Shown: positions 18,609 to 28,043 of the stretch, piece by piece
How the letters are laid out: every line of letters begins with the position of its first letter
How positions within the stretch are numbered: the first letter of the stretch is position 1
Assembly: GCF_012290005.1 (NCBI RefSeq)
Contig: NZ_JAAXMS010000001.1
Coordinates: 434,001 to 498,000 of the forward strand
Length of the DNA stretch: 64,000 nt
Source of the DNA: Crateriforma spongiae
GTDB taxonomy: Bacteria; Planctomycetota; Planctomycetia; Pirellulales; Pirellulaceae
Reading direction: 5' to 3'
Notes under the pieces: generated by a model
Told to the model about the DNA's origin: nothing
What the model saw: the letters and a program-made list of their open reading frames with translations, nothing else
The model's database searches: none
Made by a program: the position numbers and the translations under genes

Positions 18609-18872
18609 TTAGCGGCCCAGCCAGGGCATCAGATCAGGCACCAGGCGGTTGCGGACTGGTTCAGCCAGCGGCTTTTGATAGCTGGGCGGACGCGCGCCGG
18701 CATCAGAAGGTCCAATATCCGCTTGGGGATAGGGATCGTGGACGACCGCACTGGCCTGTTGCTGGCCGATTGGGCCGGCGGCGGGCAACCAACCACGGCC
18801 ACGGCAGCCCAGCGAAACCAGGCAAACGGCGACACCTGCGATAAAGGCGACTTGGCGTTGGCTGGCGGTCAT
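18609..18872 (-). CDS. Small predicted lipoprotein
   Basis: An 87-residue protein beginning MTASQRQVAFIAGVAVCLVS and reaching a lipobox (SLGC) at about residue 23. The mature part is short and rich in Pro, Ala and Gln, with no recognised domain. The start was placed at the ATG just before the lipoprotein signal; the frame is open about 47 codons further upstream without support. It may be a small outer-membrane or periplasmic lipoprotein, but this is unverified. Confidence 0.5.
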   Translation of the reverse strand: MTASQRQVAFIAGVAVCLVSLGCRGRGWLPAAGPIGQQQASAVVHDPYPQADIGPSDAGARPPSYQKPLAEPVRNRLVPDLMPWLGR

Positions 18873-19128
18873 GGGGCGATCCTGACGGTGGCTTGGGAAG
18901 GTGCGGACTGCGTCGGCCGAATGCTGTGCCGTTGGGTTGCGTCGAAATTCACCCCCGCAACGGTCGTCCCGCTGCCGTTTCGGAGCGTACGAAGTTTTGG
19001 CTGTTGCCGCCAAGGTGAATCGTCGCTTCGGACAGACGATCCGTTCTTCATCATCGATCGGTTCCCCATTGGCTTTGCCACAGCCTTCCCCGCGGCAAAT
19101 CGGTGGGATCGGTGAATCGGGATTCCGG

Positions 19129-20154
19129 TCAGACCGTTTCGTCGGGCAATCCCATTGCCAACAGCAGCGACGATTCGGTGGGCTCGACCTGACATTCCGC
19201 GCAAGACGCCGGAATCAGCAGGCTTTGCCCGGTCCGCAATTCCCGTTCTTCGTCACCGCATTGCAGCACCACCGTGCCGTGCGGAACGGTCAGGATGACG
19301 CATCGGCCGTTGCCACCGATCGGTCGCCGGCCGATGCTGAGTGCTCGCAGTGTGAACTTGTCGCACTGAACCAATGATTGCCAGCCTTCGGCCGAAGGGT
19401 CGACCGATGACGGTTTGGCCGGACCGGCCTGGTAGTCGGAAACCGCCAGCGATGGTTCGATGTGCAGCGGACGTGCGTTGCCTTGGGCGTCGACCCGGTT
19501 CCAATCAAACAGGCGAAACGTGGTGTCGCTGGATTGCTGGATTTCCGCAATGATCAGCCCTTCACCCAATGCGTGGACGGTGCCCGCGGGGATGAATACG
19601 CAGTCACCCGGGGTGGGATGAAACGAGTGCAGGACCTGTTCGGTTTGTCCGGCCTCGACTGCCTCGGCCAGTGTTTGCCGATCCACCCCCTCCTTTAGCC
19701 CGGCGTAAATCAGGCTTTCCGGCTCGGCCGCCACGACATACCAGGCTTCTGTTTTGCCCAGGTCCGGCGGATCCATTTGGCGGGCATACGCATCGTCCGG
19801 ATGGACTTGGACCGAAAGAACGCGGTTGCAATCCAGGTACTTCAACAACAGCGGAAAACGCCCGCCGCTGGCACCGGTTTGCCCGACCTGTTTTTCCCAA
19901 TCCGACCCCAACAGCCATTCGGGGCGTTCGGCCAGGATTTGCGCCAGCGATTGTCCCTTCAGCGGACCGGCGTCAACGATGCTCTGGTCATCACCGTGGT
20001 CAACGATTTCCCAGCTTTCGGCATAGTCCTGTTCAGGCCCCAGTGGTTTCCCCAGCATTTCGCCCAACCGACGGCCGCCCCATAACGTGCGTTTCAGTAC
20101 GGGCGTGAAGGACAGCGGGTAGCCGTCGATGGATGGTTCGGCGGAAATACTCAT
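19129..20154 (-). CDS. manA: Class I mannose-6-phosphate isomerase
   Basis: A 341-residue enzyme that interconverts fructose 6-phosphate and mannose 6-phosphate, feeding GDP-mannose synthesis for polysaccharides. It has the short (about 320-residue) class I form. Zinc-site motifs are visible: LSVQVHPDD, the Glu in GKTEAWYV, and IPAGTVHALG; the second cupin half has IIAEIQQSSDTTFRLFDWNRVD. The ATG opening MSISAEPS was chosen; the open frame upstream lacks support. It is divergent from tatC over 275 bases. Confidence 0.9.
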   Translation of the reverse strand: MSISAEPSIDGYPLSFTPVLKRTLWGGRRLGEMLGKPLGPEQDYAESWEIVDHGDDQSIVDAGPLKGQSLAQILAERPEWLLGSDWEKQVGQTGASGGRFPLLLKYLDCNRVLSVQVHPDDAYARQMDPPDLGKTEAWYVVAAEPESLIYAGLKEGVDRQTLAEAVEAGQTEQVLHSFHPTPGDCVFIPAGTVHALGEGLIIAEIQQSSDTTFRLFDWNRVDAQGNARPLHIEPSLAVSDYQAGPAKPSSVDPSAEGWQSLVQCDKFTLRALSIGRRPIGGNGRCVILTVPHGTVVLQCGDEERELRTGQSLLIPASCAECQVEPTESSLLLAMGLPDETV

Positions 20155-20429
20155 GGAATTTGGTTCTGCGTCGTTGCGGTTCTGGAGGGTGAAAGCGGCG
20201 ATACGGCCAAAGTTGCACAATCCCTACAAACGAAACGACCGGCCAGGCCCGTCGTCACTGGCTTGATTTTCGGGTCAGTTGGTACACTGGGGAAGCGGTC
20301 GAGCGATGATTTTAGATCTCCGCATGCCCCGATCTCGGGTCTGCGATTCGAATCGGCCCTTCCCCCTACGATGCGGTTTGGTCCGCATTGGTCATCCGCC
20401 CAAACTTTCCCCGCCCCAGCGATCGCTTC

Positions 20430-21521
20430 GTGGACCGAATCTCCACCCCCAACGACGACCTGTTCGAAAACTCCACGATGACTTTCGGAGAACATCTCCG
20501 TGAGTTGCAGCAGGCGTTGACCAAAGCGTGCATTTGGTTGGGAATCGGCGTGGCGATCGGGCTGTTCTTCGCCAACCAGGTGGTGGCCTACATCAAAACA
20601 CCGCTGGAACAGGCGATCCATCAGTATCACGCCGAACGTGGAATGGCACTGCTGGGGGTCGAAGACACCAAGGCGGACGAGTTGAAGCCGCTTCGCGATG
20701 CCTTCGCCGCCGGTGCCTGGGTGGTGGAAGAAGTCGTTCCGGTTCCGGGCGACTTGCAGGATGCTCTTTCACAGTTGCGGTCAGAAGACACCACCGATGC
20801 GGATTCAGACACGTCCAACGACGCCGTCCCAGATCCAGAAGCCGGTGAGGCGGCAATTTCGCCCGATGCGATCGAACGTTTGGCGGAACTAGCCGACCAA
20901 TCACCCCAGTTTCAATTGCGCAAGTCACAGACCAACGTCAGTTCGTTTGAAATGACCGAAGGTTTCATGATTTGGTTCAAAGCGGCGCTGGTGATTGGTG
21001 CGGTGGTTTCGTCGCCGTTCGTCTTCTATCACCTGTGGACTTTTGTCGCCGCGGGACTGCACGCGCACGAGCGACGTTACGTTTATTTGTACCTGCCGGT
21101 CAGTGTCGGACTTTTCGTCAGCGGCGTGTTGATGGCATTTTACGTGGTGCTGCAGTACGTGATCCATTTTCTGTTGCAGTTCAACGAAAGCATGGACGTG
21201 GCCTTTGAACCGCGGCTGAACTATTACGTCAGTTTTGTGTTGCTGTTGCCGCTGGGATTTGGCATCGCGTTTCAATTGCCGCTGGTCATGCTGTTTTTGC
21301 AGCGAATCGGTCTTTTGGAAACGGAGGCCTACACGAGCAGTTGGCGAGTCGCCGTGGTGGTCATCTTCGTGATTTCGATGTTGGTCACGCCGGCCGATTG
21401 GACCAGCATGGTTCTGTTGGCAATTCCGTTGCTGTTCCTTTATCTGCTGGGCATCGGCATGTGCATGTTCCTGCCACGTGGACGTGGTCTGGGCAGCGAT
21501 GCCTACGACCCGGTGTCCTAA
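20430..21521 (+). CDS. tatC: Sec-independent translocase TatC with a long acidic loop
   Basis: A 363-residue polytopic membrane protein that forms the substrate-receptor part of the Tat system. The N-terminus has the TatC signature MTFGEHLRELQQALTK, and later helices include GFMIWFKAALVIGAVVSSPFVFYHLWTFVAAGL and LLPLGFGIAFQLPLVMLFL. Between helix 1 and helix 2 the periplasmic loop is enlarged to about 100 residues and holds a run of Asp, Glu and Ser. The GTG start gives MDRISTPNDDLFENST before the signature; a TTG 42 bases upstream is an alternative, and no clear ribosome-binding site distinguishes them. The 3' end lies within a tandem repeat. Confidence 0.88.
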   Translation: MDRISTPNDDLFENSTMTFGEHLRELQQALTKACIWLGIGVAIGLFFANQVVAYIKTPLEQAIHQYHAERGMALLGVEDTKADELKPLRDAFAAGAWVVEEVVPVPGDLQDALSQLRSEDTTDADSDTSNDAVPDPEAGEAAISPDAIERLAELADQSPQFQLRKSQTNVSSFEMTEGFMIWFKAALVIGAVVSSPFVFYHLWTFVAAGLHAHERRYVYLYLPVSVGLFVSGVLMAFYVVLQYVIHFLLQFNESMDVAFEPRLNYYVSFVLLLPLGFGIAFQLPLVMLFLQRIGLLETEAYTSSWRVAVVVIFVISMLVTPADWTSMVLLAIPLLFLYLLGIGMCMFLPRGRGLGSDAYDPVS

Positions 21522-21576
21522 ACGACCCGGTGTCCTAAACGACCCGGTGTCCTAACAAACGAACGGGTGTCCTAGC
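21506..21576. repeat. 17-base tandem repeat carrying stop codons of two convergent genes
   Basis: The unit CGACCCGGTGTCCTAAA occurs at 21506-21522, 21523-21539 and 21540-21556 (last base differs), with a degenerate fourth copy at 21560-21576. Copy 1 contains the tatC stop. The degenerate copy contains, on the minus strand, the stop of the AMP-binding gene. Because the period is 17, TAA falls in all three plus-strand frames. Confidence 0.9.
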
Positions 21577-23023
21577 CAACGATCGGCGTCACCGATCTCT
21601 GCGACAGGCTTTGAGCAAGTTCGCGACGTCGAATCGTGCCCTTCATCGTCAACGATCCGTCGGCCTGTGTCGGTGGCGGCCAGACACGGAAAAACTGCTT
21701 GGGACGGGCGTAATTTGGAAGATCGCCCAGTGGTTCCAACAGGCTTTCAAGCGTCAACGAATCGTTCGGCTGATCGGTCACAATCCAGGCCACCAAGACG
21801 CCGTCTTCTTGACCCACCATGGCATGCCGGATCGGCGGGATCGATTCCAGTCGACGTTCCACATCAGTGGGTTGAATCTTGTGTCCGCAATCCAGAACGA
21901 TCGCATCATCGCAGCGGCCTAGGATTTTCAATTGCCCCGACGTCGGGTCCACTGCAACAGCGTCACCGGTGTCCAGCCATCCATCGGGATCGATACGCAG
22001 GGCCGTCGCGGGGGCATCGTCGATGTAACCGGACATCACGGCGGGACCACGGACGAACAGTCGCCCGTCAATCACGCGATGCTGCCAGTGCCGGGTGACG
22101 GGGCCGACCAAACCAGGCCTTGCATCGGAGACCGTTGCGCTGGCGATCACCGGTCCGGTTTCCGTCAATCCGTATCCATGAATGACCGTCACGCCACGCT
22201 CGGTCCAGCGATGAAATGTCGCTTCGTCCAGACCCGCGCCGCCGCACCCCAGCACCCGCAAACGGCTTTGCCCATTGGAATCAGGGGCTTGGTTCAACCA
22301 GCGTTTGGCAAGGACCGGAACAAGGTTCACATGAGTCGGATGCACCGCCGCCGCCACGCGTTGCAAGCCTTCACCGCCACGGCTGATCGCCAGGGTGCAG
22401 CCACTGATCAGCCATGTGCCGACATCGCAGGTTCGTGCGTATGCATGACAGAACGGCAGCACCGTCAATCGCACATCATCGATACTATGCGGAACTGCTT
22501 CCAGTTTGTCCTGTGCATTGATCAGCAAGGCGCGATTCGACAGCCGGACACCCTGCGGCCGTGCTGTCGTGCCGCTGGTCCAAAGCACGACCGCGTCGTC
22601 ATCTGCCGATGACGGACGGGAGGGATAGAGAGCTGCCGGCGGTGCGTCAACGCCGTCATGGCGGATCGGAACATCGCTCGATTCGACCCATTGCCCGGCG
22701 GCACGCCGGATCAGATCGTGGGCCATCGCCTGGGAAAGATGTCCGTCGATCGGAACATCGACGCGGCCGGTCCGCAAGCAAGCCATCCAGATCAGCAAAT
22801 CACTCAGCGAATTAGTGCTGGTGTGGACGATGCGTTGTCCGCTGGCGATTCCGAAATTCTGATCCAACCAAGCGGCCACTCGGCCGGTCATGTTGTTCAG
22901 TTCAGACCAATTCAACGAAACAAGCCCCGAACCGGGCCCCGGATCATAGACCAGGGCGACGCGTCGGGGCTGTCGTTGAACATGGCCGGCAAACACCGTC
23001 CAAAAATGGTCTTGCACCATCAA
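21572..23023 (-). CDS. AMP-binding (acyl-CoA synthetase-like) enzyme
   Basis: A 483-residue adenylate-forming enzyme. The P-loop motif reads LWTSGTTARPQGVRLSNRAL, the A5 motif HGYGLTETGP, the A7 motif DGWLDTGD, and near the C-terminus MKGTIRRREL supplies the catalytic Lys. The family activates carboxylic acids, usually as acyl-CoA or acyl-AMP. The substrate cannot be told from sequence; it is slightly short compared with typical fatty-acyl-CoA ligases. It ends in a shared repeat facing tatC and is separated from the aldolase gene by a terminator, so it is probably an independent unit. Confidence 0.8.
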   Translation of the reverse strand: MMVQDHFWTVFAGHVQRQPRRVALVYDPGPGSGLVSLNWSELNNMTGRVAAWLDQNFGIASGQRIVHTSTNSLSDLLIWMACLRTGRVDVPIDGHLSQAMAHDLIRRAAGQWVESSDVPIRHDGVDAPPAALYPSRPSSADDDAVVLWTSGTTARPQGVRLSNRALLINAQDKLEAVPHSIDDVRLTVLPFCHAYARTCDVGTWLISGCTLAISRGGEGLQRVAAAVHPTHVNLVPVLAKRWLNQAPDSNGQSRLRVLGCGGAGLDEATFHRWTERGVTVIHGYGLTETGPVIASATVSDARPGLVGPVTRHWQHRVIDGRLFVRGPAVMSGYIDDAPATALRIDPDGWLDTGDAVAVDPTSGQLKILGRCDDAIVLDCGHKIQPTDVERRLESIPPIRHAMVGQEDGVLVAWIVTDQPNDSLTLESLLEPLGDLPNYARPKQFFRVWPPPTQADGSLTMKGTIRRRELAQSLSQRSVTPIVG

Positions 23024-23098
23024 ACAATTGAAGTGAACCGGTATCGGTCGCCAGGTGTTTTTGATTCGGCACCCGGTTTGCCGAAGGGGCCGTAAAAA

Positions 23099-23127
23099 AA
23101 CGCGGCCCGGCAGGTTCGGACCGCGTT
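23099..23127. terminator. Terminator downstream of the aldolase gene
   Basis: AACGCGG and CCGCGTT arms with a T-run on either side (seven A on the left, seven T on the right), so it can act on both strands; on the minus strand it ends the fba transcript. A second perfect 7-base hairpin (TTCGGCA arms) lies at 23065-23085. Confidence 0.75.
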
Positions 23128-23158
23128 GATTTTTTTGAATGTTGCTCGGGTGAGCCGA

Positions 23159-24181
23159 TCAGGCGGTTGCGCCCATCGCTTGACGCAGCTTGGCACCGTT
23201 TCCGGCTTGACCAAAGCTGGTCATACGGGCGACACAGACTTCCTTCATCGCGGCGCGGGCCGGCTTCAGGTAGGCACGCGGATCGAATGCCGACGGATCT
23301 TCGCTGAAAACTTTGCGGATCGCGCCGGTGATGGCCATACGGCAATCGGTGTCGACATTGATCTTACGAACACCGCTCTTGATACCGCGTTGGATTTCTT
23401 CGACCGGCACGCCGTAGGTTTGCTTCATTTCCCCGCCGTACTTGTTGATGATGTCCTGCAATTCTTGCGGAACGCTGCTGCTGCCGTGCATCACCAGGTG
23501 AGTGTTGGGCAACTTGGCGTGGATTTCTTCAATCCGCTTCATCGCCAAAACTTCGCCGGTGGGTTTCTTGGTGAACTTGTACGCACCGTGGCTGGTGCCG
23601 ATGGCAACGGCCAATGCGTCGACGTTGGTTTCTTCGACGAAGCGGGCGGCTTCCTCGGGATCGGTCAGCAATTGGTCACGGGACAGAGTGCCGACGGCGC
23701 CGTGTCCGTCTTCTTGTTCGCCGCCGCCGCTTTCCAGCGATCCCAGGCAACCCAATTCGCCTTCGACGCTGACGCCCTTGGCGTGAGCCAGCTTGACCAC
23801 TTCGGCGGTGACTTTGACGTTGTAGTCATAGTCGGCCGGGGTCTTTCCGTCTTCTTCCAGCGATCCGTCCATCATGACGCTGGTGAATCCGTTTTCGATC
23901 GCCGACTGGCAGGTTTCCGGGCTGTTGCCGTGGTCCTGGTGCATGACGGTCGGGATGTGCGGATACAGCTCGGTGGCGGCCAGCATCAGGTGACGCAGGT
24001 AAGCGTCTTGGCTGTACGCCCGGGCACCGCGTGACGCCTGGATGATCACCGGCGAATCGGTTTCTTCGGCGGCCTCCATGATCGCCTGAATCTGTTCCAT
24101 ATTGTTGACGTTGAATGCGGCGACGCCATAGTCGTTTTCTGCGGCGTGGTCCAAAACAACACGAAGGGGCACCAGTGCCAT
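23159..24181 (-). CDS. fba: Class II fructose-bisphosphate aldolase
   Basis: A 340-residue zinc enzyme of glycolysis and gluconeogenesis that cleaves fructose 1,6-bisphosphate to two triose phosphates. Zinc ligands and active-site residues are visible in [30 protein letters not shown] and [11 protein letters not shown], and the length fits the Cbb-type class IIB branch. It follows the dehydratase gene by 172 bases on the same strand, so co-transcription is possible but not evident. It starts at an ATG. Confidence 0.95.
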   Translation of the reverse strand: MALVPLRVVLDHAAENDYGVAAFNVNNMEQIQAIMEAAEETDSPVIIQASRGARAYSQDAYLRHLMLAATELYPHIPTVMHQDHGNSPETCQSAIENGFTSVMMDGSLEEDGKTPADYDYNVKVTAEVVKLAHAKGVSVEGELGCLGSLESGGGEQEDGHGAVGTLSRDQLLTDPEEAARFVEETNVDALAVAIGTSHGAYKFTKKPTGEVLAMKRIEEIHAKLPNTHLVMHGSSSVPQELQDIINKYGGEMKQTYGVPVEEIQRGIKSGVRKINVDTDCRMAITGAIRKVFSEDPSAFDPRAYLKPARAAMKEVCVARMTSFGQAGNGAKLRQAMGATA

Positions 24182-24353
24182 GGGTCAAAGTCCTGTGGTT
24201 CGATTGTGCGGCGGTTAAGGAGACGAAGGCCGATTATCCGACAGTGCGGTTTTGAAGCAAGAGGCCGCGATCAAGTGTCCCACCGCCGCACGGTCGCACA
24301 TGTCGGCCGAAAGTCGGGGGCGTTCGACCGGCTACCCGATTTGCCGGCGAACG

Positions 24354-26336
24354 TCAGGGTTGATCGCGTAAGGCCTGCTGACCGGCTTGAAGCGTGCGAA
24401 CGATCGCGTCGACATCATACGTGCACCCGCCCCAAGTGCCGCCGCCGACCTGCTGTAACGCCGCCCACAGCCGGGTGTCATCGGGCACATCCGGGTCCAC
24501 TAATAGCTCCGGATGGGGTGTACGCCGCCGCAATGCGTCCTCAACCGGAATGCCGTCGTGGGTCTGGACCAACTGGACGCTGCCCTGAAGCGTTCGGGTG
24601 TCGACTTTGATTTCGATCGTGTCACCGTCTCGGACCTTGCTGATCGGGCCACCCGCCAAGGCCTCAGGCCCGACGTGGCCGATGCACGCGCCCGTGCTGA
24701 CCCCGGAGAACCTTGCGTCGGTGATCAGTGCGACATCTTTTCCGAAAGAAAGATATTTTAGCGCCGACGTGATCTGATAGGTCTCCTCCATTCCGCAGCC
24801 CAGCGGTCCGCGGCCGATCAGCACCATGACGTCTCCGGGGCGAATCTCCTGGACCGACGGATCGGCACTGTTGCCTTTGACCGCTGCGATCGCATCGCGT
24901 TCGGACGTGAACACGCGTGCGGGACCGCGTTTGTGATAAACGCCGTCTTGGACCACATCGGGGGCGATCGCCGTGGCTTTGATGACCGAGCCCTCCGGGC
25001 ACAGGTTGCCTTCGGGAAAGCAAACGGTGCTGGTCAGTCCTCGGGCGGTCGCGCGGTTCGGCGGCATGATGACATCGTCGGGGGACACGCCGTCGGCTTC
25101 GACCAGACGCTCGCGGCACGCCTTGCGTCGATCGCTGGTATGCCAGCGGTCCAGGACCTCATCCCAGGTCAGTCCAGAAACGGTTCGAGCTTGGGATTTC
25201 AACAGGCCCAGTTCCCTCAGATGCCACGCCACTTCGGGCACGCCGCCGGCCAAGAAGAACCGAACGGTCGGATGTCCCACCGGTCCGTTGGGCAAACAAT
25301 CCACCAAGCGGGTGACTTGGGCGTTGACGCGGCGGAAATCATCGGCGGTCGGGCGAGGCAAACCGGCCGCTGCGGCGATCGCCGGAATGTGCAGCAATAG
25401 ATTCGTACTGCCCCCGACCGCCGCATGCATCAGCATGGCGTTTTCGATCGCGTCTTCGGTCAGACTGTCTGCCAGCGATAGGCCATCGCGTTTCATCGCC
25501 ATCGCGGCATCCGCCGAATCGCGGCACATCTGAAGCCAAATTGGTTGGCCGCTCGGACACAACGCCGCGTGAGGGATGGTCATGCCAAGAGCTTCGGCGA
25601 CCACTTGCGCGGTGGCGGCGGTTCCCAGGAATTGACAGCCGCCACCTGGTGTACCGCAGGCTCGACAGCCTTCCAGTGACGCCTGTTCCAGACTGATTTC
25701 GCCGCGAGCGTACCTCGCACCGATGGTTTGAACTTTTCCCGCGTCTTCGCCTTCGGTGGCCGGCAACGTGACGCCGCCGGGGACCAAAACGTTGTGCAGT
25801 TTTTTGGTCCCCGCCAGCGCCATCATCATGGCGGGCAACCCCTTGTCGCAGGTGGCAATGCCGATCACGCCCCGCCGACGAGGCAGCGATCGGATCAGCC
25901 GCCGCATCACCATCGCGGCATCGTTCCGATAGGGCAGCGAATCGAACATTCCCCGGGTGCCCTGGGATCGGCCGTCGCAGGGGTCGCTAACAAAGGCGGC
26001 AAACGGGACACCATCGGCCGAGGTGACTTGCTCCGCCGCCGCGGCGACCATCAGCCCGACTTCCCAGTGACCGGTGTGGTAGCCCAGTGCCAGGGGCGTG
26101 CCGTCCGGATTACGAACCCCGCCTTGGGTGCTGAGGATCAAATATTGGTCGCCCAAGACACGGCGTGGATCAAACCCCATGCCCACGCTTTGGGTCAGCC
26201 CGAAAAGGTCCCCGCTGCTCCATTGCCGAAGCATTTCGTCGGACAACGGCAGGCGACCGGTCGGGCCGGGGGCGTGCGTCAGAAGTGATTCACGGTCGGC
26301 GGGGCTGGCAAAGAAATCGGGCGTCGCGTCCGTCAT
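24354..26336 (-). CDS. yjhG: YjhG/YagF-family sugar-acid (D-xylonate-type) dehydratase
   Basis: A 660-residue member of the IlvD/Edd dehydratase family. Length and sequence closely follow E. coli YjhG (655 residues), a D-xylonate dehydratase; both share SGDLFG near the start, [22 protein letters not shown], and [25 protein letters not shown]. The Fe-S cysteines lie in [15 protein letters not shown] and [11 protein letters not shown]. It would convert a sugar acid to a 2-keto-3-deoxy acid. The substrate is inferred from the family; no aldonate permease or keto-acid aldolase of this pathway lies beside it. The ATG opening MTDATPDFF was chosen; the upstream frame has no family support. Confidence 0.88.
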   Translation of the reverse strand: MTDATPDFFASPADRESLLTHAPGPTGRLPLSDEMLRQWSSGDLFGLTQSVGMGFDPRRVLGDQYLILSTQGGVRNPDGTPLALGYHTGHWEVGLMVAAAAEQVTSADGVPFAAFVSDPCDGRSQGTRGMFDSLPYRNDAAMVMRRLIRSLPRRRGVIGIATCDKGLPAMMMALAGTKKLHNVLVPGGVTLPATEGEDAGKVQTIGARYARGEISLEQASLEGCRACGTPGGGCQFLGTAATAQVVAEALGMTIPHAALCPSGQPIWLQMCRDSADAAMAMKRDGLSLADSLTEDAIENAMLMHAAVGGSTNLLLHIPAIAAAAGLPRPTADDFRRVNAQVTRLVDCLPNGPVGHPTVRFFLAGGVPEVAWHLRELGLLKSQARTVSGLTWDEVLDRWHTSDRRKACRERLVEADGVSPDDVIMPPNRATARGLTSTVCFPEGNLCPEGSVIKATAIAPDVVQDGVYHKRGPARVFTSERDAIAAVKGNSADPSVQEIRPGDVMVLIGRGPLGCGMEETYQITSALKYLSFGKDVALITDARFSGVSTGACIGHVGPEALAGGPISKVRDGDTIEIKVDTRTLQGSVQLVQTHDGIPVEDALRRRTPHPELLVDPDVPDDTRLWAALQQVGGGTWGGCTYDVDAIVRTLQAGQQALRDQP

Positions 26337-27171
26337 GGTGGGGCTATCAAAGGAAAGGCGATGGAGAGACTGAAACGAGAGGCGAAACACCCCACGGAAG
26401 GCATCGAAAAAGTATTTTCGAAATTTGACCAGAAAGTTGGCGGGATCGGGCTTTGAACCGTGCTCTACCTTTCTGACCAATCTGCATGACGTGTCGATTG
26501 CCATTGCCGGCGATCGCGTTCGGAGGCGTCAACACGAGTTGACGGAGAAGTCGATGAACGACTGAGCGGCGTTTGCGGAAAGATGAGCGTCGGCCAAGGC
26601 ATCGTTCAGTGTCTGCCATTTTGGGGCATCTTGGCGGGCCCTGGTCGTTGCCCGCCGAGGCCGTTGGTCTATCAGGTGATCGGGTGGACGAGACGGAAGT
26701 GATCAACGGCAACAGTAAGTTGGCTGGCAAACCAGGTGAGGGTTTGAAGCAGGATAGACAAAGTTAGCAAACGACGTGGGACGCGGGAGAAGCGTTCCAA
26801 GTCGGCCGGTGGCACAGTTGGCCGGCCCGGCGTGGACGAGTTGATCGTTTCGCCGGGCAGGTTCGGGTCGCGGCGAACGCGGTAGCGGCGGGGGCATCGC
26901 TCATCCGCTGGCAATCCATCGGTTCGATGGTCGCTCTTGGAACCGAGGAGCTGTCAGGCGGTTTGGGCCGCGTCGCAACGCGTTCGTCGCGATTCGACAA
27001 AACAGCCGAAGAAACGAAGAAGGGTGTGAGATAACGAAGGGGATGGGGTGAGCTGAACGTGGGTGTGGGTGCAGGCGGTCTGTGTACGGATCGTCAATAC
27101 TTACCGTAGGTTCGGGGCGGATGCTATTCTGCGAAGACGGTTCGCATGTCGGCAGTTCGCTTAAGGTTCCT
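26337..27171. other. Intergenic region, 835 bases, upstream of the sigma-factor gene
   Basis: Divergent between the dehydratase and the sigma-factor gene. Short open frames on both strands have no recognisable motifs and overlap each other, which argues against coding. I see no tRNA, repeat or hairpin; it probably holds the promoters of both flanking units. Confidence 0.5.
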
Positions 27172-27759
27172 ATGTCATCCCAGCCCAGTGACGATTTACT
27201 GGTCGATCGTTTCCGGAACGGAGACGAGCGGGCGGCTGATGATTTATACGAGCGGTACGCTCACCGGCTGATCGGGTTGATCGCCAGTCGGATGAATGAG
27301 CGTTTGAGGACGCGGACCGAGCCGGAAGATGTTCTGCAGTCGGTGCTCCGCAGCGTCTTCATGGGCGTCCGTTCGGGACAATACAATGCACCGGAGGGTG
27401 CGACGCTGTGGAATTTGATGTCGGTAATCGCGGTTCGTAAGGTCCGCAACCATTACCGCGCCATGCTGACGCAACGCCGCGGGGCCAAGGTTTTCTCGTT
27501 GGACGATCCCGAGAGCTGGGACGAAGCCATCGACGATGAATCCTTGCAGTTGTTCGAAACCAGCTTTCGCGAATTGATCGAACCTCTCCGTGCCGACGAA
27601 CAACAAATTGTGACGCTGCGTTTGCAGATGCACACAGTGGAGGAGATTGCACAGATCATCGGACGAAGCCGACGTTCCGTTGAACGGATCTTGCAAAATT
27701 GTCGCTCGCGTCTGACTCAGCAGCTAAGCCAAGCGGATCGAAACGAAACAACGGAATGA
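27172..27759 (+). CDS. ECF-type sigma-70 factor
   Basis: A 195-residue protein with only the sigma2 and sigma4 regions, as in ECF sigma factors. Region 2 includes RFRNGDERAADDLYERY and RTEPEDVLQSVLRSVF; region 4 has ADEQQIVTLRLQMHTVEEIAQIIGRSRRSVERILQNCRSRL, a helix-turn-helix. The family recruits RNA polymerase to specific promoters. It lies just ahead of a Ser/Thr kinase gene, an arrangement known in planctomycetes, where such kinases are thought to control the partner sigma factor; no anti-sigma gene is visible. The ATG has TAAGG 6-7 bases upstream; an open extension is less likely. Confidence 0.9.
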   Translation: MSSQPSDDLLVDRFRNGDERAADDLYERYAHRLIGLIASRMNERLRTRTEPEDVLQSVLRSVFMGVRSGQYNAPEGATLWNLMSVIAVRKVRNHYRAMLTQRRGAKVFSLDDPESWDEAIDDESLQLFETSFRELIEPLRADEQQIVTLRLQMHTVEEIAQIIGRSRRSVERILQNCRSRLTQQLSQADRNETTE

Positions 27760-27769
27760 GGTTCCGGCC

Positions 27770-27821
27770 TTCGCCCTTTTGAAAGGCGAACGCCAATGCC
27801 GCATCGCCCGTCGGGCGATGC
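27770..27821. promoter_or_regulatory. Two adjacent hairpins between the sigma-factor and kinase genes
   Basis: First: TTCGCC and GGCGAA arms with inner TTT/AAA pairs (27770-27790). Second: GCATCGCCC and GGGCGATGC with loop GTC (27801-27821). They start 10 bases after the sigma-factor stop and could be an attenuator or RNA-processing site; neither has a T-run. Confidence 0.45.
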
Positions 27822-28043
27822 CGGTCCGTGTTGATACCGATCGCTGCGTCTGACAAGCACCATCTGAAATTACAATCGTTCGATTCAACCGACGATTGCT
27901 CGGGGCTGGTTTTGCCGCGGGCAAGCACGCAACGTGATGGCCAACGGCGATGGTCCGGCCAATACGTTCAGCGATGCGTGTGCCCCCGCGATCACAAACC
28001 AATCAATGACGGATTTTTGATTCACGATACGGATTCAGCCGAC

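Noticed and set aside
23126-24034. Plus-strand open frame of about 300 codons opposite fba
   Set aside because: It mirrors the aldolase gene, whose motifs are clear; no independent domain is visible.
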